In this document: piece by piece, positions 45,294-52,800 of the stretch
Numbering within the stretch: the first letter of the stretch is position 1
How the letters are laid out: every line of letters begins with the position of its first letter
DNA from: Streptomyces albospinus
Lineage (GTDB): Bacteria > Actinomycetota > Actinomycetes > Streptomycetales > Streptomycetaceae
NCBI RefSeq assembly: GCF_014648695.1
Contig: NZ_BMRP01000010.1
Location: 168,274 to 232,273, forward strand
Reading direction: 5' to 3'
Length of the DNA stretch: 64,000 nt
Made by a program: the position numbers and the translations under genes
Notes under the pieces: generated by a model
Databases searched by the model: none
Told to the model about the DNA's origin: nothing
Seen by the model: the letters and a program-made list of their open reading frames with translations, nothing else

Positions 45294-46681
45294 ACGGACG
45301 TGTCCTGCGCATCGAACTGAAGCGCTCCCTCGCCCCGTGGCCCGGCGTCGTCGTCCTGGCAGGCAGCCTGGCGGTCTTCTGTCTGATCGACGGGATCTGG
45401 TGGAGGGGCGCCGCGGGGTGGACGGCCCAGTGGACCTCCATGGCCCTGTGGACCCGGTACCTGCTGGTCTTCTGGTGGCCGCTCGTGGTGGGCATGGGAG
45501 CGGTGTACGGGCTGCGCGAATCCCGCTCGCGGACGGCCGAACTGCTGACGACCACGCCGCTGCCGGCCTGGCGCCGTGCGGCGCTGCCGGCCGGTGCGAT
45601 GGCGCTCGCGTTGGCATCGGGCTTCGGCCTCCTCATCCTGGTGGGCGGAGTCCAGGTGGCCCTCGGCGCCACCACCTACATGCCCCTGGGTTGGCTGCCG
45701 ATCTCGCTCGTGGCGGCGGTGGCCCTCGTCGCGGGGGCCGTGTTCGGCATGGGTGTCGCGCGGGCCGTGCCCTCCGTGCTCACCCCGCCGGCCCTGACGG
45801 TGTTCCTCTTGCTGACGTCCCTCCTCCTGCGGCAGGCCAATGACGGGGCACTGCCTTGGACCATCCCGCCGAACCGGTTCGCCCTGCTGTCCCCGGCGAC
45901 CGCGGAGCCGCGGGAGATGCTGCTGACCCTGTCCAACTCCGTGCACCTCGGTCAGACGCTCTGGCTGCTCGGCCTGCTCGCCACCGGCTTCGCACTGCTG
46001 TCGGCCGCCACCCGCCGGGCCCGGCTGCTCGCGGTGGCCCCCGTCCTGGCCGGCGCGGCCCTGGCCCTGCTGATCCTGCCGGCCGCTCCGCGCGACACCT
46101 ACGTCGTCGACAAGGCCGCCGCCACCCTGGTCTGCGACGGACCGGTGTGCGTGACGCAGGCGAACCGCTCACGCCTGCCCGAGCTCGCGCCGCACGGCAA
46201 GGAGGCGCTGCGCGTGCTGCACAACGCCCTCGGTGACAAGGCGCCCAACTCGGTGCGGGAGGACACCGAGCTGCGCGCGCTCGGCGACCCACGCGAACTC
46301 TCCGGCAACGTGGTGCTGATCGACTTCGACGACCCGCTGATCGCTCACGCGGCGGGGGCCGAACTGACCCGCCTCCTGGTTGTCCAGGGCCTGGCACCCA
46401 ACTGCAAACCGCGCACCCCCTGGGAGGGCGGGGGGCAGATCGACATCCCCGCACAGAGCATCGCCGCGAGCTGGGCCCTCGGCGATCGCCGGTTCGAACC
46501 GCTGCAGGTGCCGGACACCTACGCGTACTCGCAGAGTACATGGGCGAACGCCAAAGCCGCCTGGGAGAAGCTGACGGCCCTGCCGCCGGCCGAGCAGCGC
46601 TCGCGGATCGCCCAGACGCATGCCGCCGCGCTCTCCTGCAAGAACGCGCTCGCGGCGCTGACGGGGGAGACATCCCCATGA
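45290..46681 (+). CDS. ABC transporter permease with large extracellular domain
   Basis: 463 residues. About six or seven membrane helices occupy 15-265. Residues 270-463 form a soluble domain that begins with two Cys (LVCDGPVCVTQ) and includes a third and fourth Cys (NCKP, SCKN). The soluble part has a gluzincin-like feel but lacks an HExxH motif. It starts with GTG at 45290 and overlaps the next gene by 4 nt. Confidence 0.82.
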   Translation: MNGRVLRIELKRSLAPWPGVVVLAGSLAVFCLIDGIWWRGAAGWTAQWTSMALWTRYLLVFWWPLVVGMGAVYGLRESRSRTAELLTTTPLPAWRRAALPAGAMALALASGFGLLILVGGVQVALGATTYMPLGWLPISLVAAVALVAGAVFGMGVARAVPSVLTPPALTVFLLLTSLLLRQANDGALPWTIPPNRFALLSPATAEPREMLLTLSNSVHLGQTLWLLGLLATGFALLSAATRRARLLAVAPVLAGAALALLILPAAPRDTYVVDKAAATLVCDGPVCVTQANRSRLPELAPHGKEALRVLHNALGDKAPNSVREDTELRALGDPRELSGNVVLIDFDDPLIAHAAGAELTRLLVVQGLAPNCKPRTPWEGGGQIDIPAQSIAASWALGDRRFEPLQVPDTYAYSQSTWANAKAAWEKLTALPPAEQRSRIAQTHAAALSCKNALAALTGETSP

Positions 46682-47244
46682 GATGGCTGATGCTGTACGC
46701 GCGTTCACGGCAGGTGCCCACCTCTGCCGCCGCGGTCGCGCTCGTCGCGCTGGCGGTATGGGCCCTCGACGGCCCAGGACCGGTGGACCTGGGGATCACG
46801 GTCCTGGTCCTCACCGCGAACGTGGCGGCCGCTTCCGTCGGGCTCGGCGGGCAGGATGCCGCGCTGGACCGGACGGCCGCGATCCGGTGGATGCCCCGGC
46901 GGGCCGCGCACGTGCTGCTGGCCGGCGCGGTCGCCGGGGCGGCGCTGCTGGCGGTCCAGGCGGCGGGAGTCAAGCTCGCCCCGGCCGCGCTCGTCGTCCG
47001 GGACAGCGCGGGCCTGGCCGGCCTGGCCGCGCTCGGGGCGGTGCTGTGCGGGGCACAGTTCGCATGGACCCTGCCGATCGGCTGGCTCGCGTTCACCCTC
47101 GTCGTCCCGGTTCCGCCCGGCATCGCGGGAGAGGTGGGCGGCTGGATGATCCTTTCCCCCGCCACGACGGCGTCCGCCGCGACCGCGTGGGCCCTGCTGG
47201 CGACCGGCACCGTGCTGTACGCCACAGCAGGACCGAGACGGTAA
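46678..47244 (+). CDS. Second membrane protein of the ABC unit
   Basis: 188 residues, almost all hydrophobic, with about five or six helices. It begins MRWLMLYARSRQVPTSAAAV. The ATG at 46678 overlaps the previous stop. It likely pairs with the preceding permease to form the transporter channel. The 3' end is followed within 20 nt by the element's terminal hairpin. Confidence 0.8.
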   Translation: MRWLMLYARSRQVPTSAAAVALVALAVWALDGPGPVDLGITVLVLTANVAAASVGLGGQDAALDRTAAIRWMPRRAAHVLLAGAVAGAALLAVQAAGVKLAPAALVVRDSAGLAGLAALGAVLCGAQFAWTLPIGWLAFTLVVPVPPGIAGEVGGWMILSPATTASAATAWALLATGTVLYATAGPRR

Positions 47245-47260
47245 CGGACACGCCCGCGCC

Positions 47261-47299
47261 GAGCGCTTCAGTTGGCGACGCTCGCCAACTGAAGCGCTC
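47261..47299. terminator. 18-bp hairpin at right end of element
   Basis: GAGCGCTTCAGTTGGCGA (47261-47278), loop CGC, and the exact complement (47282-47299). The right arm is the inner part of the right terminal repeat, so the structure ends the ABC operon and forms the element end at the same time. Confidence 0.8.
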
Positions 47300-47306
47300 A
47301 GTCACA
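47281..47306. repeat. Right terminal inverted repeat
   Basis: The complement of 42803-42828 with one mismatch. TCCCC follows directly (47307-47311), the right copy of the target duplication. Confidence 0.85.
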
Positions 47307-47634
47307 TCCCCGCCGGCACATAGCCGCCGTCCTGACCGCCCTCGCCCTCAGCGCCACCGGGCTGGCCACCGCGACCCCTGCCCACGCCAGCCGCCTCTGC
47401 CCCGGTCAGATCGAAGTCGCCTCCACCGCCGGGGACTTCTGCGTCACCCCACTCCCCGGTCCCGGCGCCACCGCCACAGCTTCGGGAACCACCACCGTCA
47501 CCGACAACACCCTGCTCCCGGTGACAGTGATCAACGACACTGGAACAAAGGCCCAGGTCAATGAGGGCGCTTCTGTCGAAATCGGCGACGAATTCATAAA
47601 GGAAAAAGTCGAGATCGAGGTAGTAGCACCGTGA
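47307..47634 (+). pseudogene. 3' part of secreted-protein gene, split by element
   Basis: The frame lacks any start after the element but reads HIAAVLTALALSATGLATAT, then PAHASRLCPG and a beta-rich mature part of about 80 residues with two Cys, ending in EIEVVAP and TGA (47632). With the 5' piece at 42781 it forms a 114-residue secreted protein with a signal cut near residue 33. The family is unknown. Confidence 0.75.
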
Positions 47635-47682
47635 GATAGGAAGTGGCGCCGCGGGCGCAGCTGGGGAACAACCCCCGCTGCG

Positions 47683-48221
47683 CTAGACCCACGTCCCGGC
47701 CGACACCAGGGTCAGACCGTCACTGCATCCTCCCGCACGAACTCTTGCGTGCTGCCGTCGTCGTCTTCTGACTACCAGCTCGCCGACGTCCACGAACCGC
47801 CAGCCCTGACCAGGAATAGTGGCCCTTTGGCCCGATGTCCTGATGGCGTGATTGATCGCGGACGCGACGTCGTCAGCGATATAGGTGGGCTGGTAGGAGT
47901 CCTGCGGCCAGGCGCGTCCGTCCGTCACCCACACGCTTCGAAGACCGAGTATGTTGCCGCCCGCGATGTCGGAGTGCGGCGAATCGCCGATGACCCACGC
48001 GCCCGGCAGGGGGGACTGACGGTAGCGGCTGCTGCTTGGAAGATCTCCGGTTCCGGCTTCTTGTGGCCCACGTCTTCGGAGATCACCCAGCCTTGGACAA
48101 GCTGGTCGAGTCCGGTGTCACGGATCTTTGCTTCCTGCTGGACGGTGCGGCCATTGGTGACGATGACGCAAGTCCAGCCGTCCGCCTGCGCTTTGCCCAG
48201 CGCATCGCACCTTCGAGGCAC
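47683..48221 (-). pseudogene. HAD-family hydrolase, frameshifted
   Basis: From 48221 the minus strand reads AQADGWTCVIVTNGRTVQQE, GWVISEDVGHKKPEPEIFQ (motif II Thr and motif III Lys of HAD enzymes). At a C-run near 48005-48012 the frame changes, and the second frame continues LPGAWVIGDSPHSDIAGGN (motif IV). The N-terminal DxD motif is not found in frame, so the gene is broken at least twice. Confidence 0.75.
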
Positions 48222-48576
48222 ACGACGCGGAGCAAACCCCCGCCGCGTCCAACTTGCACTCGTTCAAAGCCTGACCGGCAGGCGAGACGAGCACCACACC
48301 CCTCCGGGATGGGCACCGCACGTGCACGGTTTCGTAGCCGGAACCGGCCTTGCCCTCGATACCCCCATGTCACCCTGACAAGCCGAAGTCAGTAGCTGAC
48401 GGCGCGTCGGACGGCGGACATCAGGCCAGGATTGCTCCGGAATGCGCCATAGACGGGGATTCCTGGTGGTCATCGGTCTCGCGTGCGGTGGGATGGCCCG
48501 GCGACCGCGCGCGGGTTGCGGGCTGTCGTCCGTAGGTGCGCGGTCCGTTACGGACCGACGTCATCGAGGGGACGAC
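48222..48576 (+). promoter_or_regulatory. Upstream region of the five-gene operon with a palindrome
   Basis: No gene. CGGTCCG-TTA-CGGACCG (48541-48557) is a perfect 7-bp inverted repeat 19 nt before the first start codon; it could be an operator or a leader hairpin. CGAGGGGA provides the ribosome site. I cannot assign a confident -10/-35 pair. Confidence 0.45.
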
Positions 48577-49812
48577 ATGCCGGTCAAGGTGGTGTTCTTC
48601 AATGTGGGGCAGGGCGACTGCACCCTGATCACGTTCTACAAACCGGGGGCGCCGAAGGCGGACGCGGCGGTGCTGCTGGACTGCGGGTCCAAACCCGGGG
48701 GAGAGGTGGCGTCGCGGCCACAGGCAGGGGGGCCGCCGGCCGCGGGCACGGCCAAACAGCGCTTGATCGACCACCTCCGGAAGCGGATCGACGATCACCT
48801 GGGGGACCTGGTCAACCCCGGCGTCCTGGACTACCTCCTGATCAGTCATCCCGACGAGGACCACTTCAACCTGCTGGGAGACGTCCTTCTCGACTCCGCC
48901 ACCAAGAAGCTGCGTTACACCCTGAACAACGTCTGGTACTCCATGGCATCCGGCGACTACAAGGAAGGCAACAGGAGCTTCCGCTTCATGGAGACCTTGC
49001 TCACCAACCCTGCGAGCCTGACGAGCTCCAGCGGGCACAGCGTGGTGCATCCACCACGGGAGAAGCCGGACCAGGGAGTTCCGGAGCCGTTGTTCCCCCC
49101 TGTGACCCCTGCCGCACCGAACCTCTACTTGATCGACAGCGGTGCGTTTCATCTGAAAGGGGCCGCCAGGATCCAAGGCGCCCAGAAGGAAGCGCTCGCC
49201 AATCTGAGCAGCCTGGTCCTCGTGCTGACCGGGGCAGTGGACGGCGGCGGGCAGCGCCAGAAGGTGCTGCTGATGGCCGACGCCCTCAAGCAGAACGAGA
49301 AGTTCCTGATCGACTTCGACAAGGACCCGACCGAGAAGTGGTTCCGTCGGGAGAAGAATCTGTGGCTCAAAGTCGGCCATCACGGGAGCAAGACCTCCAC
49401 GTGCAAGGAATGGCTGGAGCACACCACCCCGGACGGTCTGTTCGTCAGTACTGGTCCCCTCCTCTTCGGTGGCAGGACAGCCACCTGTACCGACAGCGAC
49501 TTCAATGATCGAATGCTGGGCGACTGGGAGACGGTCCGCACCGCGCACGGCATCCCGGACCCCAAGGTCACCTCGAAGAAGCCGCTGAAAAGGCACTGGG
49601 GCCATGGCTACCAGGGCAACACCACCGCTGTCCCCTGGCAGTTCGGCTTCCAGGACATGACCGGAAAGGGCGTCTTCAGCACCCTCGCCGGGCAGCCGCT
49701 TCCCCCGAACCCGGCAGTCCCCGGCAGCCCCGCAGGCGAATGGACGGGCCGCGACTGGATCCTGTGGATCGACCGCGACGGCGCCGGCACTTACGAGATC
49801 TCGTACGAGTAG
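48577..49812 (+). CDS. ComEC-like metallo-beta-lactamase-fold protein
   Basis: 411 residues. The opening VKVVFFNVGQGDCTLITFY is the first strand of ComEC/Rec2-like MBL proteins. The metal-binding motif is LISHPDEDHFN near residue 88, and a later GHHGSKTST near 267 supplies another His. The competence channel of ComEC is absent, so this is a soluble hydrolase, probably a nuclease or phosphoesterase by family. It opens the operon, 10 nt before the giant DUF6603-like gene. Confidence 0.88.
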   Translation: MPVKVVFFNVGQGDCTLITFYKPGAPKADAAVLLDCGSKPGGEVASRPQAGGPPAAGTAKQRLIDHLRKRIDDHLGDLVNPGVLDYLLISHPDEDHFNLLGDVLLDSATKKLRYTLNNVWYSMASGDYKEGNRSFRFMETLLTNPASLTSSSGHSVVHPPREKPDQGVPEPLFPPVTPAAPNLYLIDSGAFHLKGAARIQGAQKEALANLSSLVLVLTGAVDGGGQRQKVLLMADALKQNEKFLIDFDKDPTEKWFRREKNLWLKVGHHGSKTSTCKEWLEHTTPDGLFVSTGPLLFGGRTATCTDSDFNDRMLGDWETVRTAHGIPDPKVTSKKPLKRHWGHGYQGNTTAVPWQFGFQDMTGKGVFSTLAGQPLPPNPAVPGSPAGEWTGRDWILWIDRDGAGTYEISYE

Positions 49813-49822
49813 GAGGCTTGCC

Positions 49823-52800
49823 ATGGCGCTGACCGTCGAGACGCTGCGCGCGACCCTGCAGGCCGCCGTAGGCCTGCCGGAACTCACCGTCCCACCCGAA
49901 TTCCTTGAACTGGAGCCCACCGAGGAGTTGTTCCACGACCACCTCGCCGACGGCGTACTGCAAGTGCGCGCACCGGCGATCGACGTGGACCGGCTCACGG
50001 CCGTCGGCACCGTGCCACTGGCAAGCGGTACAGAGGCGCACACAGCGGTACGGTTCCTCGCCGACACCGGCAAAGGCGTCGTCGTCGGGGTACGGATCGA
50101 CGCCGCCCTGCCCGCCGACGCACCCGACCTGCCCAAAGAACTCCGCGACGCCCTCACCCCGCTGGAGCGCTTCGGCCTCGGCACCCTGCACCTGGTGCTC
50201 GGTGTGGAACCGGCCCTCAACGAGCAGTCCGAGGCACTGGTGGGTGCGGGCGCCGAACTGAACTTCCCCAGCGCGCAGGCCGCCCCCAAGCCGTACCTGT
50301 GGGGCTATCCGCCCGCACACGGCACCATCTGGCGGCTCGGCGCCGAATTCACGCCCGTACGCATCACGGCACTGGACGACCTGACGGCCTTCGCGGCCCT
50401 TGGTACGGGCGGCTTCGACCTGCCGCCCGACCTCGCACCCGGAACCGGCCTGGCGCTCACCGCCCTCGCGGTCGCCTATACCGTGGGCAACGACTCCCCG
50501 CAGACCTCCGGCACGAGTGGCCTCCTCACGGTCCAGCTGACCGTCGGACTCGACCGGGAGTGGAGCCCGCTGGACGGGCTCACGGTGAAGAACCTCCACG
50601 CCGAGTTCTCCGTGCTCAGCCCCTTCGCCGGTCCCCAGCTCCTCACCACGCTCGGCGGCAGGGTCGAGCTCGCCGACGACATCGCCATCGATGTCGAAAT
50701 CGGCCTCCCCGACCGCTCCTTGACCGGCACCCTGGTCCGGCCCGTCAACGCCGGTCAACTCCTCCAGGACCGCTTCCCCGGCATCCCCGTCCCCGCCACC
50801 CTCACCGTCAGCGAACTCACCCTCTGGGCCGAACTCGCCTCCGACGCGGGCAACCGCGGCTACGGACTCGACCTCGCCCTCACCGACGTCTGGGAGCCCG
50901 TCACCGGCATCAAGCTCAGCCAGGTCGTGCTCACCGTCTCGCACCAGGCCGGGGTGACTCTGGCCGGGCTCGCGGCGCGGTGGCAGCTCGACGCGGGGGT
51001 GCTGGACGTCGCCGGAACCTGGTCCTCCACTGACGGGTGGGCCTTCACCGCGCACGCGGTCGGTCTTCAACCAGCCGCCATCATGGGCCACTTGGGCATC
51101 GACGTACCCGAAGCCCTGCGCGATCTGACCGTCGAAGAACTCTCCGTCGCCTTCGACACCCACGGCCACTTCACCTTCGCGTGCACCACCACCCTCACCG
51201 TCGACGAGCTCCCCGTCTCCCTCACCGTCACCGTCGACCGCACCCCCGGGCACACCCAGGTCTCCGGACTGCTGCGGCTGACCGTCCCGCTCGACGAGGA
51301 GACCGAGCGCGTCCTGGAGTTCGCCGTCGACTACGACAGCGACCCCACCGGCCGTATCCTCACCGCCCGCTGGACCGGCACCCCCGCCGTCACCGCGCGT
51401 GAACTCGCCGCTGCCGTCGGGCTGTCCGTCCCCGCGGGAGTCCCCGCCGGACTCCTGCCCGCCCTGGCCTCCGTCGGCCTGCGCTACGACAGGACGGCCG
51501 GGCGGCTGCTGTTGTCCGCCACCACCGAGGCCGGCGGCGGCATCGTCGTCGCGTCCGTACCGGGCACCCCGCGCGCCCTCGTCCTGCTCGTCGCCGCGAA
51601 CATCTCGGACCTCAGCCCCACCAAGCTGTCCCAGCTGCCGCTCGTCGGCGGCCAGATCCCGCCGGGCGTGGACGTCGGCATCACCGGCATCCAATTCCTC
51701 GTCACCAGCGGCGCGTTGACCACCGCCCAGGTCGCACTGGTCAACGCCGACCTCGACGCCACCGGCTGGACCGGCGGCAAGCTGCCCGACTCCGGGTCCG
51801 GCCTGCCCAAGGGAGCGGTGCTCACCCTCCCGTACGAGGTCGCGGGCGCGGCACAGGACCCGCTCGCCGTCTCCTTCGGAGGAGGCGGGCAGAAACAGCT
51901 CGCGCTGAGGGACAGCGGCAGCGGCGGTCCGGAGTCCGCGGCGTGGGCCGACATCGGCCGCTCCTTCGGCCCCCTGCACCTGCAACGTATCGGCGCCGGC
52001 TTCGACTCCGGCAAGGTGCTGGTGATGTTCGACGCGAGCATGGGCGCCTCCGGGTTCACCCTGGGCGTCATCGGGCTCGGGATCGCCCTGGACCTCGACA
52101 CCATGAGCGCCGAACCCCGCCTCCAGGGGCTGACCGTCGATCTGCGCCGCAACCCGCTGCACATCGCGGGCGCTCTCATCAACCGCCAGCCCCCGCCCGA
52201 CGATTACAAGATCCTGATCGAGGGCCTGCTCGTCGTCGAGATGCCGAAGTTCGGAGCGCTCGCGCTCGGCGCGTACCAGCGGCGCGGCGACGGCATGACC
52301 TCGTTCTTCGCCTTCGGTCGGCTCCAGGGCACCTTCGGCGGGCCGCCACCGTTCCGAGTCACCGGCTTCGCCCTCGGCTTCGGCTACAACAGCAGCGTCC
52401 GCGTCCCCGAGCAGACCGAGATCGCCCAATTCCCGCTCGTCACCGGCCTGGACGGCGGCCTCGACGACGACCCCCTCAAGACCCTCCCGGTGCTCACCGG
52501 CGGGCCCAACCCCTGGGTCAGGCCCGCCGAAGGCCAGATCTGGCTGGCCGGCGGCATCGACTTCACCTCCTTCGAATTCGTGCAGGCCCGCGTCCTGCTG
52601 CTCCTCGAAGTCGGCAACTCCCTCACCCTCGCGCTCATCGGCCGCGCCACCGCGAGCTTCCCGAGGAAGGGCGAGAAGAAATACGCCCGAGTCGGCGTCG
52701 ACCTGCGGATCGTCTACCAGTCCGCGCGCGGCGAACTCGCCGCCACCGCCCAGCTCGTGGACTCCTATGTCATCGACCCGTCCTGCGTGCTCACCGGCGG

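Larger units (their letters stand above)
42803..47306. mobile_element. Cargo-only transposon carrying ECF sigma and ABC transporter genes
   Basis: 4504 bp bounded by 26-bp inverted repeats and a 5-bp direct duplication TCCCC. It contains five genes on the plus strand (sigma, anti-sigma, ATPase, two permeases) and no intact transposase, so it must have moved through an enzyme supplied in trans. Excision in silico with one TCCCC removed restores the reading frame of the host gene. A minus-strand stretch at about 42815-42970 (CFTLLGAALAKYADWLAVAI) looks coding and runs into the left end; it could be a transposase scrap. Confidence 0.75.
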
